Part shown: piece after piece, positions 1-9,783 of the stretch
Position numbering within the stretch: position 1 is the stretch's first letter
Layout: each line of letters starts with the position of its first letter
Source of the DNA: Hyphomicrobiales bacterium
GTDB lineage: Bacteria; Pseudomonadota; Alphaproteobacteria; Rhizobiales; Rhizobiaceae
Length of the DNA stretch: 64,000 nucleotides
Assembly (NCBI GenBank): GCA_900471515.1
Contig: UCFC01000003.1
Location: 97,632 to 161,631 of the forward strand
Direction: 5' to 3'
Position numbers and translations under genes: made by a program
Notes under the pieces: model-generated
Database searches by the model: none
What the model was told of the DNA's origin: nothing
What the model saw: only the letters and a program-made list of their open reading frames with translations

Positions 1-193
1 CGAATACAACCTCGCTCTCGGCGCCCGTCGTGCGGCCGCTGCCAAGGATTATCTCGCTTCGCGCGGCGTTCCGGCCCAGCGTATGAAGACGATCTCCTAC
101 GGCAAGGAACGTCCGGTTGCCGTCTGCGACGATATTTCCTGCTGGTCGCAAAACCGCCGCGCCGTCACCGTCCTCGGTGGCGCAGGCATGTAA
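1..193 (+). CDS. pal: Peptidoglycan-associated lipoprotein Pal, 3' end only
   Basis: The window opens inside this gene; 63 codons and a TAA stop remain, with reading frame from base 2. The remaining residues form the end of an OmpA-like peptidoglycan-binding domain: the LGARRAAAAKDYL helix, then the ISYGKERP strand and the SQNRRAV segment that closes the fold. Pal sits in the outer membrane inner leaflet, binds peptidoglycan and pairs with TolB in the Tol-Pal constriction system. The next gene is cpoB, the usual Tol-Pal partner, which supports the call. The upstream part with the lipobox is outside the window. Confidence 0.9.
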   Translation, partial: EYNLALGARRAAAAKDYLASRGVPAQRMKTISYGKERPVAVCDDISCWSQNRRAVTVLGGAGM

Positions 194-220
194 TTTCCGG
201 CAAAACCGGGATTTTGAGGA

Positions 221-249
221 GGCGGCCCCTTGCAGGCCGCCTTTCTTTT
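221..249 (+). terminator. Rho-independent terminator after pal
   Basis: GGCGGCC (221-227) pairs with GGCCGCC (235-241) and is followed by a T-rich tract. It separates pal from cpoB, so cpoB probably has its own promoter or relies on readthrough. Confidence 0.75.
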
Positions 250-352
250 TGACCACACTTTGGCCAGACTCCGTTGCTTTTTGACAGCAATTGGAAAAAT
301 CTCCTGTTCGTGCCATCGGGGCGCGAAGAATCACTGGGACAGGACGATACAA

Positions 353-1348
353 ATGAAGAAACTAGTCGTGGCAGGCATGCTGTGCCTTGCGGCCGTGACC
401 GGGAGCGAGCGAGCGGCTTATTCCGCTTCGTTCTTCGGCTTGCATATCGGCGGCCAATCCGCGCAACAGGGCCAGCCGACAGCGCCAATTGTCAAGGTGC
501 AGAGCGGCGATGCGGAAATCCGCATCCAGCAGATGGAAGACCAGATGCGGCAGCTGAACGGCCGTATCGAGGAAATGAGCTATCAGCTCCTCCAGATGCA
601 GGAGACGATCCGCAAGCAGCAGGAAGACAACGAATTCCGCTTCCAGCAGCTCGAAAAGACGGGCGGCGCAAGCGGTGGCGGCGGAGCCAAGACGCCGGTG
701 AAGAAGAGCGAGGCCGATGTCGCGCCGCCGGCATCCGGCGGTGGTGACGATATCGCCAAGGTCATCCAAGCCCCGCAGGGAGCCGAAACGGCTCCCTCCA
801 CCGATGTGCCGGCCAATGACGGCCTCGGCCAGCCGCCGCGCGAACTCGGCTCTATCCAGTTCGACCAGAACGGCAACCCTGTCGGCAATTCCATGAACGA
901 AAACGCGACGGTCGGTTCCGCACCGCTGCCGGATGCGGCCGGACCACAGCAGACGGCCTCGCTCGGCAGCGAGGGCGACCAGTACAGGGCGGCCTACGGT
1001 CACGTGCTTTCCGGCGACTATGGTACGGCCGAGCAGGAATTCACCCAGTACATTTCCCGTTATCCGAACAGCGCACGCGCCGCGGATGCCAATTTCTGGC
1101 TCGGTGAAGCGCTTTATTCGCAGGGCAAGTTCAACGAAGCGGCGAAGACCTTCCTGAACGCCCACCAGAAATACGGCACGTCCGAAAAGGCGCCCGAGAT
1201 GCTGTTGAAGCTTGGCATGTCGCTTGCCGCGCTCGACAATACCGACACGGCCTGCGCCACGCTTCGCGAAGTCACCAAGCGCTATCCGAAGGCCTCCCGT
1301 GCCGTTATAAACAAGGTCGCGAGCGAACAGAAACGTCTCGCCTGCTAA
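353..1348 (+). CDS. cpoB: Tol-Pal system protein YbgF/CpoB
   Basis: A 331-residue periplasmic protein that links the Tol-Pal machine to cell-wall synthesis. The start chosen is the ATG at 353, because it begins directly with a Sec signal peptide (MKKLVVAGMLCLAAVTGSE); an open extension back to 230 has no signal and runs through the pal terminator. After the signal comes a coiled coil (about residues 45-100, rich in Q/E/M heptads), a Gly/Pro-rich linker, and C-terminal TPR repeats (about 205-325; motifs YGTAEQEFTQYISRYPNS and ANFWLGEALYSQGKFNEA). This domain order is that of CpoB. It lies directly downstream of pal. Confidence 0.93.
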   Translation: MKKLVVAGMLCLAAVTGSERAAYSASFFGLHIGGQSAQQGQPTAPIVKVQSGDAEIRIQQMEDQMRQLNGRIEEMSYQLLQMQETIRKQQEDNEFRFQQLEKTGGASGGGGAKTPVKKSEADVAPPASGGGDDIAKVIQAPQGAETAPSTDVPANDGLGQPPRELGSIQFDQNGNPVGNSMNENATVGSAPLPDAAGPQQTASLGSEGDQYRAAYGHVLSGDYGTAEQEFTQYISRYPNSARAADANFWLGEALYSQGKFNEAAKTFLNAHQKYGTSEKAPEMLLKLGMSLAALDNTDTACATLREVTKRYPKASRAVINKVASEQKRLAC

Positions 1349-1375
1349 GGTCTTCCGGTTTGCTTCCGGAAGACC
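1349..1375 (+). terminator. Hairpin downstream of cpoB that contains the tilS start codon in its loop
   Basis: GGTCTTCCGG (1349-1358) and CCGGAAGACC (1366-1375) form a perfect 10-bp stem with loop TTTGCTT, beginning one base after the cpoB stop. The TTG start proposed for tilS (1360-1362) is in the loop. No strong T run follows, so it may act as a 3' stabiliser or translation regulator rather than a clean terminator. Confidence 0.6.
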
Positions 1376-2769
1376 CCATTTCTCCCGAGGCGGCGATCAG
1401 CCGTTTCCTCGCTTCGCTTAAGACGCCCGCGCGCATTCTCGTCGCGATTTCCGGCGGGAGCGATTCCAGTGGCCTGCTGCTTTTGCTGCGAGACGCGCTG
1501 AAGGCCAACCCTGATATTCCCATTTCCCTTTGCGCCGCGACTGTCGATCACGCGCTGCGCAGCGAATCCGCGAATGAGGCCGGCCGGGTCGCCGCTCTCT
1601 GCGCGTCGTCGGGCATTGTGCACCGGACGATGGTCTGGCGGGGCGAAAAACCGAAAACCGGCATCATGGCCGCAGCACGCGAGGCGCGTTACGGCCTTCT
1701 TGCCGAGGCGGCGCAAGTGCTCGATGCGCGCCTCATCGTGACCGGGCATACGCTGGACGACCAGCACGAAACGCTGCAGATGCGTGGAATGCGCGCGGAG
1801 CAGATTTCGACCGGCATTGCGGACGGCGTGCTGTTCGACCAGCGTTTCTGGATCCTGCGGCCGCTACTTTTCTCCACGCGGGCCGATATCCGCCGCTATC
1901 TGACCGCGCGCGACGTGGCCTGGATCGACGATCCCAGCAACGAGGATGTGAAATACGAGCGCGTGCGGATGCGCCGGCAGCTTGCCGCCGAGGGGAGCGC
2001 CGGGACCGATGTCCGCGCTGCCTGGAGGGAGCGGCTGGCCCTTTCTTCCGATGGGGCCGCGTGGCTGGATCGCCATTTCCGGCTCCATGGCGGTTTGCTG
2101 GGGCAGGTGATGCCTGAAGGTTTGAGGCAGGATCGCGGAGTTCTTGACTATGCGCTCGGTCGTCTGACGGCCGTTTTCGGCGGCCAGCTGTTTGTACCGG
2201 GACGGATGCAGATGGAGCAACTTCTGGCATTCGCCACCGCTGGCAAGCCCGGGCGCACGACTGTCGGCCGCGTCGTATTCGATCTGCGGCATGACGGGCT
2301 TTACCTGGCACGCGAGAGCCGGGGCATCCTGCCTCTGGTGCTGCGGCCGGGAGAGCTCGGGGTCTGGGATGGGAGATTTGCTGCGAGAAACAGGTCAGGG
2401 GCAACCATAGAAATCGTGGCGCGCGCCGGCGCGACGAATGACGCAACAGGACGGAAGGGGTCTTCCGCCCCCGAGGACCAGGATTTGCCGGATCCCGGTC
2501 ACGGGCGGGGCGATGACCGGGACTGGAGCCGGGATCTGCCCCGGGCGATATGGAAACGGGCAGCCGCCTCTGCGCCGGTCATTTCTGCCCGGGAGGGGCC
2601 TTTATTGCCGGAAACGGCGCGGTCGGTCGATTTGGCGCCCCATTTTGCCCCCTTCGACCGCTTTTTGACACGATTTGATTTCACCTTTGCCGACAGGCTT
2701 TCGGCAGTTTTCTCAAGGGCGCCCTATGCGGAGCCGCCTTTAAGAAGTATTGACGGAAAAACGATCTGA
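1360..2769 (+). CDS. tilS: tRNA(Ile)-lysidine synthase TilS
   Basis: A 469-residue enzyme that converts C34 of tRNA-Ile(CAU) to lysidine using ATP and lysine, so the tRNA reads AUA instead of AUG. The N-terminal PP-loop ATPase motif is ISGGSDSSG (about residues 30-38), followed by the GHTLDDQHETLQMR motif. The best start is TTG at 1360, 11 bases after the cpoB stop. The C-terminal part contains a low-complexity, charged stretch (about residues 360-395, coded by 2435-2540) holding a DNA palindrome; I infer an in-frame insertion compared with relatives. The end of the protein (FDRFLTRFDFTFADRL) looks intact. Confidence 0.92.
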   Translation: MLPEDPISPEAAISRFLASLKTPARILVAISGGSDSSGLLLLLRDALKANPDIPISLCAATVDHALRSESANEAGRVAALCASSGIVHRTMVWRGEKPKTGIMAAAREARYGLLAEAAQVLDARLIVTGHTLDDQHETLQMRGMRAEQISTGIADGVLFDQRFWILRPLLFSTRADIRRYLTARDVAWIDDPSNEDVKYERVRMRRQLAAEGSAGTDVRAAWRERLALSSDGAAWLDRHFRLHGGLLGQVMPEGLRQDRGVLDYALGRLTAVFGGQLFVPGRMQMEQLLAFATAGKPGRTTVGRVVFDLRHDGLYLARESRGILPLVLRPGELGVWDGRFAARNRSGATIEIVARAGATNDATGRKGSSAPEDQDLPDPGHGRGDDRDWSRDLPRAIWKRAAASAPVISAREGPLLPETARSVDLAPHFAPFDRFLTRFDFTFADRLSAVFSRAPYAEPPLRSIDGKTI

Positions 2770-2782
2770 CAGAGTGGATTGC

Positions 2783-2812
2783 CTTGGCAATGGCCTGGCG
2801 CAACCCTATGTT
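2783..2812 (+). promoter_or_regulatory. Heat-shock (RpoH-type) promoter candidate for ftsH
   Basis: CTTG (2783-2786), 17 bases, then CCCTATGTT (2104-relative end 2812) fits the alphaproteobacterial RpoH pattern CTTG-N17/18-CCTATNT; read as sigma-70 it is TTGGCA-N17-TATGTT. It ends 54 bases before the ftsH ATG. ftsH is a classical RpoH target, so motif and context agree. Confidence 0.6.
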
Positions 2813-2866
2813 AGAGACCAAATATGACGGCCGCCATGAGGCGACCGTCCAGTGCTGGGGAGTTCG

Positions 2867-4798
<1,932 letters not shown>

Positions 4799-4817
4799 AA
4801 TAAAAGGGATTTCTCCT

Positions 4818-4853
4818 AAAGGGCCGGATTTCCACAGGGAATCCGGCCCTTTT
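4818..4853 (+). terminator. Rho-independent terminator after ftsH
   Basis: AAGGGCCGGATT pairs with AATCCGGCCCTT across a short loop, followed by T-rich sequence, 20 bases after the ftsH stop. Confidence 0.85.
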
Positions 4854-5039
4854 AATATTAGTAACAGGATATAATCGGTTTTCTTGGTAATTTACGTGCC
4901 GGTTGCGCGGTTTTGTGGCATTCCGCTGACTGAAGACAGGTCTGAATCAAGGTTTCAGGCGCAGCACCAATCTTGACGACGGATTCCTGGTTGAGAAATG
5001 CGTAAGCTTCTACGACGCGCGGAAAGCGCAGGAGTGCAT

Positions 5040-6392
5040 ATGAAAAGACGTTATTTTGGGACGGACGGCATCCGTGGCGAGGCCAACATCTTCCCCATGA
5101 CGCCGGACCTTGCCATGCGGGTCGGCATCGCTGCAGGCACGATTTTTCGCAACGGCGCCCATCGCCATCGCGTGGTGATCGGCAAGGATACGCGCCTTTC
5201 GGGATACATGCTGGAGAATGCCCTCGTGGCAGGTTTTACCGCGGCCGGGTTGGACGTGTTCCTGCTCGGGCCTATTCCGACGCCGGCCGTTGCCATGCTG
5301 ACCCGCTCGCTCAGATGCGATATCGGCGTGATGATTTCGGCCTCGCACAATCCGTTCCAGGACAACGGTATCAAGCTTTTCGGCCCCGATGGTTACAAGC
5401 TCTCCGACGATATCGAGGCGCAGATCGAAGACCTGCTCGAGAAGGACCTGTCGGGACAGCTTGCCAAGGCTGAGGAAATCGGACGCGCCAAGCGCGTCGA
5501 CGGCGATATCTACCGTTATCTCGAGCACGTCAAACGCACCTTGCCGCGTGACGTGACCTTGCAGGGCCTGCGCGTCGCAGTCGATTGCGCCAACGGTGCA
5601 GCCTACAAGGTGGCACCCGCCGTGCTCTGGGAGCTCGGCGCCGACGTGGTGACGATCGGCAACGATCCGAACGGCACGAACATCAATCTGAATTGCGGCT
5701 CCACCAGCCCCGTCGCCCTGCAGAAGAAGGTCGATGAGGTGCGCGCCGATATCGGCATTGCGCTCGATGGCGATGCAGACCGCGTCATCATCGTCGATGA
5801 GAACGGTTCGATCGTCGATGGTGATCAGCTGATGGCCGTCATCGCCGAGAGCTGGGCCGAGAGCCAGCAGCTGCGCGGCAACGGCATCGTCGCGACCGTC
5901 ATGTCCAACCTCGGCCTTGAGCGTTTCCTCGAGGACAAGGGCCTCGGCCTTGCGCGAACGAAGGTCGGCGACCGCTATGTCGTCGAACACATGCGCCAGC
6001 ACAATTACAATGTCGGTGGCGAGCAGTCCGGCCATATCGTGCTTTCGGACTATGGCACGACCGGCGACGGTCTGGTGGCGGCGCTGCAGATCCTTGCCGC
6101 CGTCAAGCGCACGGGCAAGACGGTCAGCGAAGTCTGCCGCCGCTTCGAGCCGGTGCCGCAGCTTCTGCGCAATGTCCGCATCACAGGCGGCAAGCCGCTT
6201 GAAGACCTGCAGGTGGTCAAGGCGATTGCCGATGCGGAAGCCGAGCTTTCCAAGAACGGCCGCCTCGTTATCCGCCCGTCCGGTACCGAGCCCCTGATCC
6301 GCGTCATGGCGGAGGGCGACGACCGTGCTCAGATCGAGCGTATCGTCAACGATCTGATCGGCACGATTTCGAGTGTCCGCAGCGCAGCCTGA
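5040..6392 (+). CDS. glmM: Phosphoglucosamine mutase GlmM
   Basis: A 450-residue cytoplasmic enzyme that interconverts glucosamine-6-phosphate and glucosamine-1-phosphate for UDP-GlcNAc and cell-wall synthesis. Seen: the N-terminal [11 protein letters not shown] motif; the phosphoserine loop [14 protein letters not shown] (about residues 98-111); the metal-binding DGDADRV loop (about 243); and the C-terminal phosphate-binding [12 protein letters not shown]. The ATG at 5040 gives the family's usual length; an open extension to 4998 is not needed. The ftsH-glmM order is common in Rhizobiales, but a terminator separates the two here. Confidence 0.97.
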   Translation: MKRRYFGTDGIRGEANIFPMTPDLAMRVGIAAGTIFRNGAHRHRVVIGKDTRLSGYMLENALVAGFTAAGLDVFLLGPIPTPAVAMLTRSLRCDIGVMISASHNPFQDNGIKLFGPDGYKLSDDIEAQIEDLLEKDLSGQLAKAEEIGRAKRVDGDIYRYLEHVKRTLPRDVTLQGLRVAVDCANGAAYKVAPAVLWELGADVVTIGNDPNGTNINLNCGSTSPVALQKKVDEVRADIGIALDGDADRVIIVDENGSIVDGDQLMAVIAESWAESQQLRGNGIVATVMSNLGLERFLEDKGLGLARTKVGDRYVVEHMRQHNYNVGGEQSGHIVLSDYGTTGDGLVAALQILAAVKRTGKTVSEVCRRFEPVPQLLRNVRITGGKPLEDLQVVKAIADAEAELSKNGRLVIRPSGTEPLIRVMAEGDDRAQIERIVNDLIGTISSVRSAA

Positions 6393-6412
6393 AAGCGCCG
6401 CAAAGGAGCTTG

Positions 6413-6440
6413 AAAAAGCCGGCCCTCGCGCCGGCTTTTT
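6413..6440. terminator. Bidirectional terminator between glmM and the methyltransferase gene
   Basis: AAAAAGCCGG (6413-6422) and CCGGCTTTTT (6431-6440) form a stem with A and T tracts on both sides, in the 59-base gap between convergent genes. Confidence 0.85.
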
Positions 6441-6451
6441 CATTGGTGGCT

Positions 6452-7081
6452 CTATCGGTGTTGGGCGAGCCAGACCGTGTGGTTGCCGCAGGTCGGGTCT
6501 TCGGCTTTGTGAGCGACAACTGCAAAACCGTGATCCTGCAGCAGGGCACGGTATTCGTCCGCGCCGAGGCTGCTGTGATAAAGCGGCTCGCCGACGAAGA
6601 CGCCCATGGCTTCACCATGGGCCGGACCGCTGGTGAACATCAGCGCCGTTCCCGGCTTCGAATGGGCACGGAACAACGGGAACATGCGCCGCTGATCTTC
6701 CGCTGTCAGATGGAAGAAGCTGTCCCAGGCAATCAGCCCATCGAAACTTCTGCCAGACGAGAGGCGGCGCATGTCTGCGACCTGCCAGCTGGCATTCGGG
6801 AAACGCGTTCGGCACATATCGATCAGGCTGGGTGAGGAATCGATGCCGGTCAGCGCATAGCCGCTTTCGATGAAATGGCGCGCGAGGGGCTCGCCGGACC
6901 CGCAGCCGATATCGAGAATCGCGCCGCCTTGCGGGATCAGTGTGGTGAAGCGATCCAGCCAGCTGCGCTCAAAAAGCGTCTTGCCGCGGCTCGCATCCCA
7001 GATTTTGGCATGTCGCTCGTAGAGCTCGGCAATGTTATCGGCGGCTTGGCTGCTGCTGTTCTGCATATGCTGATCCGACAT
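6452..7081 (-). CDS. Class I SAM-dependent methyltransferase
   Basis: A 209-residue protein with the SAM-binding motif I AILDIGCGSGEPLARHF (about residues 54-70), the acidic end of strand 2 (TGIDSSPSLIDMC) and motif II around VADMRRLSSG. This is the Methyltransf_11/25 type fold. The substrate cannot be read from sequence; the small size and lack of extra domains suggest a small-molecule methyltransferase. It is a single gene convergent with glmM. The start is not well fixed: ATG at 7081 has only a distant AAGG; an internal ATG at 7066 is possible. Confidence 0.85.
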   Translation of the reverse strand: MSDQHMQNSSSQAADNIAELYERHAKIWDASRGKTLFERSWLDRFTTLIPQGGAILDIGCGSGEPLARHFIESGYALTGIDSSPSLIDMCRTRFPNASWQVADMRRLSSGRSFDGLIAWDSFFHLTAEDQRRMFPLFRAHSKPGTALMFTSGPAHGEAMGVFVGEPLYHSSLGADEYRALLQDHGFAVVAHKAEDPTCGNHTVWLAQHR

Positions 7082-7388
7082 TGAAAATATTGGCCTTCTT
7101 AAGCGGTCCGCGGCTCAAAGACCATGCGCGTGATGCCGTTTGCCTCTCTTTCCGCTCTCTTTGTCTGCTGTCGTGAAATTAGCGTCCCTTTTATTTGTCC
7201 GGTTGCCGATCTTGGAAGTCAAAACGGGAGGGGCGCGCGCATTTACTTTTCTGAAACATGTTCTGCCGCGAATATGCGAATTACTTCTTATGGTTAAGCA
7301 GCTTTTAACGTTTCCGATTCATTATCCATAAAAAGCGTATCCGTTTTGGCGGCCACTGCGCGCCGACGCAACCGACTGGGGTGAATCC
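7082..7388. other. 307-base intergenic region, divergent promoters
   Basis: Lies between the divergent methyltransferase and porin genes and must hold both promoters. It becomes AT-rich from 7240 on. I see no convincing operator, RNA or small gene. An open frame at 7140-7331 lacks a ribosome site and has atypical codon use. Confidence 0.5.
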
Positions 7389-8234
7389 ATGAAACGAACT
7401 TTGTCCGGTATTTTCGCCGCGCTGCTGGTCGCGTCGAATGCATATTCTGCCGATCTTGCTCCGGTCGAGCCCGTGCCGGAACAGCCGCCGGAAGTCGCCG
7501 TCAGCGAAGCCACCGGCTGGTATCTGCGCGGCGATGTCGGCTATGCCTTTACCGACCTGCGCGGCGCGAAGTTCTTCCAGGGCAGCAATGCTCTCGAAGC
7601 CGATTTCGACAGTGCGGATCTGGACGATACCTGGACCCTCGGCGGCGGTGTCGGCTATCAGATCAACAGCTATCTGCGCACCGATTTGACCTTCGACTAT
7701 CTCGCCAAGTCTGACTTCCACGGTTCGACAACGGGCGGCGGCGCTGCCTTCGGTGCCTGCGTTGTCGCATGTACTTCGCGCGACGTATCTTCGATGACGG
7801 CCTACACGCTTCTCGCCAACGCCTACGTCGATCTCGGCACCTATGCCTACTTCACGCCTTACGTCGGCGCCGGTATCGGTGGTTCCTACGTCAAGTGGAA
7901 GGACCTCCGCAACGTCGCCTGCGCCGATGACGGCAGCGGTTGCGATGACGAGGTCGTCCATGGCGGTCGCGGCGGCTGGCGCTTCAGCTACGCCCTCATG
8001 GCCGGCGCTTCGATCGACGTGACCTGCAACGTCAAGGCCGACGTCGGCTACCGTTACCTGCATATCGATGGCGGGAACATGTTCGGCTACAACGAAAACG
8101 GCGGTCCGGGCCGCGACCGTGGCGTCAATGTCCACGAAGCTCGCGTCGGCGCCCGCTACCTGTTCGGCGGATGCGCACAGCCGGTCGCCTACGAGCCGCC
8201 GGAAATTCCGCTGCAGCAGCCGGTCTATAAGTAA
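7389..8234 (+). CDS. Outer-membrane beta-barrel protein, Omp25/Omp31 type
   Basis: A 281-residue exported protein. The signal peptide MKRTLSGIFAALLVASNAYSA ends at an AYSA cleavage site and is followed by the Pro/Glu-rich start of the mature chain typical of rhizobial Omp25-like proteins (ADLAPVEPVPEQPPE). Alternating aromatic and small residues (GWYLRGDVGYAFTDL, GGGVGYQINSYLRTDLTF, LANAYVDLGTYAYFTPYVGAGIGGSYV, VGARYLFGG) mark beta-strands of an eight-stranded barrel. Four Cys residues (ACVVAC, ACADDGSGC) are unusual and could form extracellular-loop disulfides. The C-terminus carries a Pro-rich tail after the last strand rather than a terminal aromatic. Confidence 0.88.
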   Translation: MKRTLSGIFAALLVASNAYSADLAPVEPVPEQPPEVAVSEATGWYLRGDVGYAFTDLRGAKFFQGSNALEADFDSADLDDTWTLGGGVGYQINSYLRTDLTFDYLAKSDFHGSTTGGGAAFGACVVACTSRDVSSMTAYTLLANAYVDLGTYAYFTPYVGAGIGGSYVKWKDLRNVACADDGSGCDDEVVHGGRGGWRFSYALMAGASIDVTCNVKADVGYRYLHIDGGNMFGYNENGGPGRDRGVNVHEARVGARYLFGGCAQPVAYEPPEIPLQQPVYK

Positions 8235-8257
8235 GCCCATAGTTTCAAGGATAATCG

Positions 8258-8288
8258 AAAGCCGTCCGTAGAGGGCGGCTTTTTGTTT
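8258..8288 (+). terminator. Rho-independent terminator after the Omp25-type gene
   Basis: GCCGTCC (8261-8267) pairs with GGGCGGC (8273-8279, one G-T pair), followed by TTTTTGTTTT. Confidence 0.8.
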
Positions 8289-8419
8289 TGGCGGGTGATT
8301 CTTGAGGCCACTGCCAGGATGCCCCCGCGCCGAAGAGGCGGGCGCGGATCTGCGCTGGTCCATGAAACCAGCGGGGCCTGACTGAAAACGTGATCGCCGC
8401 TGCGGCAAAATAGCTTCCA

Positions 8420-8515
8420 GAAACGACATCACCCGCTTGACTATGACGGGCTTCGCCCATAAACACGGCGGCGGGACACTCCTCCCCAACGAGGAGCCAT
8501 CTATCTGGAAGGGTA
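8420..8515 (+). ncRNA. serC-type leader RNA upstream of serC-serA
   Basis: Two small hairpins lie in series just before serC: GGGC-TTC-GCCC (8448-8458) and CTCCTC-CCCAAC-GAGGAG (8479-8496), the second close enough to affect ribosome access. A conserved serC leader motif is known upstream of serC in Rhizobiales, and position and hairpin layout here agree. I could not align it to the published model, so the boundaries are approximate. Confidence 0.5.
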
Positions 8516-8520
8516 GCAAT

Positions 8521-9699
8521 ATGGCAAATACCGCAAAGCCGGACGTGCGTCCGCAAAACACCCATTTTTCTTCTGGCCCCTGCGCGAAACGTCCTGGTTG
8601 GACGCTCGAGGCTCTTTCCGATGCGGCCCTTGGCCGTTCGCACCGTGCGAAAGTCGGCAAGGCCAAGCTGAAGCAGGCGATCGATCTTACCCGCGAAATC
8701 CTGGAAGTGCCTGCGGATTACCGCATCGGCATCGTGCCGGCTTCCGATACCGGCGCTGTCGAGATGGCGCTCTGGTCGCTGCTCGGCGAGCGTGGCGTCG
8801 ATATGGTCGCCTGGGAAAGCTTCGGTGCAGGCTGGGTCACTGACGTTGTCAAGCAGCTGAAGCTCAAGGACGTTCGCAAGATCGAAGCCGGCTACGGCGA
8901 GCTTCCGGACCTTTCCACCGTCGATTTCGACCGTGACGTGGTCTTCACCTGGAACGGCACGACCTCGGGCGTGCGCGTTCCCAACGCCGATTTCATCCCT
9001 GCCGACCGCAAGGGCCTGACGATCTGCGATGCAACCTCTGCCGCCTTCGCGCAGAACCTCGATTTCGCCAAGCTCGATGTCGTCACCTTCTCCTGGCAGA
9101 AGGTTCTGGGCGGCGAAGGTGCGCATGGCATCCTCATCCTGTCGCCGCGTGCCGTCGAGCGGCTGGTTTCCTACCAGCCGGCCTGGCCGCTGCCGAAGAT
9201 CTTCCGCCTGACGTCGGGCGGAAAGCTGATCGAGGGCATCTTCCAGGGCGAGACGATCAACACGCCGTCGATGCTTTGCGTCGAGGACTATATCGATGCG
9301 CTTCTCTGGGCCAAGCAGCTCGGCGGGCTCAAGGCGCTGATCGGTCGCGCCGATGCCAATGCCAAGGTGATTGCCGATTTCGTCGCTGCAAACGACTGGA
9401 TCGCCAACCTCGCCGTCAAGCCGGAGATCGAATCCAACACGTCGATCTGCCTGAAGATCGTCGACAAGGACGTTGCAGCTCTCGATGCCGATGGCCAGGC
9501 GAATTTTGCCAAGGGCCTCGTCGCTCTCCTCGAAAAGGAAGGCGTTGCCTTTGATATCGGCGCTTATCGCGACGCGCCGTCCGGCCTGCGCATCTGGGCA
9601 GGTGCGACGATCGAGACCGCCGACATGCAGAAGCTGATGCCCTGGCTGTCCTGGGCCTTCGCAACGCAGAAGGCTGCGCTTTCCCAGGCTGCTGCCTGA
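8521..9699 (+). CDS. serC: Phosphoserine aminotransferase SerC
   Basis: A 392-residue PLP enzyme converting 3-phosphohydroxypyruvate and glutamate to phosphoserine (serine synthesis) and also serving pyridoxal phosphate synthesis. Seen: [12 protein letters not shown] at the N-terminus, [15 protein letters not shown], the strand CDATSAAF, and the PLP-lysine segment [15 protein letters not shown] (Lys near residue 192). This is the alphaproteobacterial subtype of about 390 residues. ATG at 8521 is chosen since the conserved start ([19 protein letters not shown]) begins there. It forms an operon with serA 84 bases downstream. Confidence 0.96.
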   Translation: MANTAKPDVRPQNTHFSSGPCAKRPGWTLEALSDAALGRSHRAKVGKAKLKQAIDLTREILEVPADYRIGIVPASDTGAVEMALWSLLGERGVDMVAWESFGAGWVTDVVKQLKLKDVRKIEAGYGELPDLSTVDFDRDVVFTWNGTTSGVRVPNADFIPADRKGLTICDATSAAFAQNLDFAKLDVVTFSWQKVLGGEGAHGILILSPRAVERLVSYQPAWPLPKIFRLTSGGKLIEGIFQGETINTPSMLCVEDYIDALLWAKQLGGLKALIGRADANAKVIADFVAANDWIANLAVKPEIESNTSICLKIVDKDVAALDADGQANFAKGLVALLEKEGVAFDIGAYRDAPSGLRIWAGATIETADMQKLMPWLSWAFATQKAALSQAAA

Positions 9700-9783
9700 T
9701 GTGATCGTATCCGGCTCCGCCTGATGGCGGAGCCTCGCATTCCCGATTCAAGTTTATCGCTGAACTCTTTGAAGGAGGCCCGC

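Noticed and set aside
7140..7331. Open frame of 63 codons before the porin gene
   Set aside because: No ribosome site, low third-position GC and no recognisable features; it lies in the promoter region.
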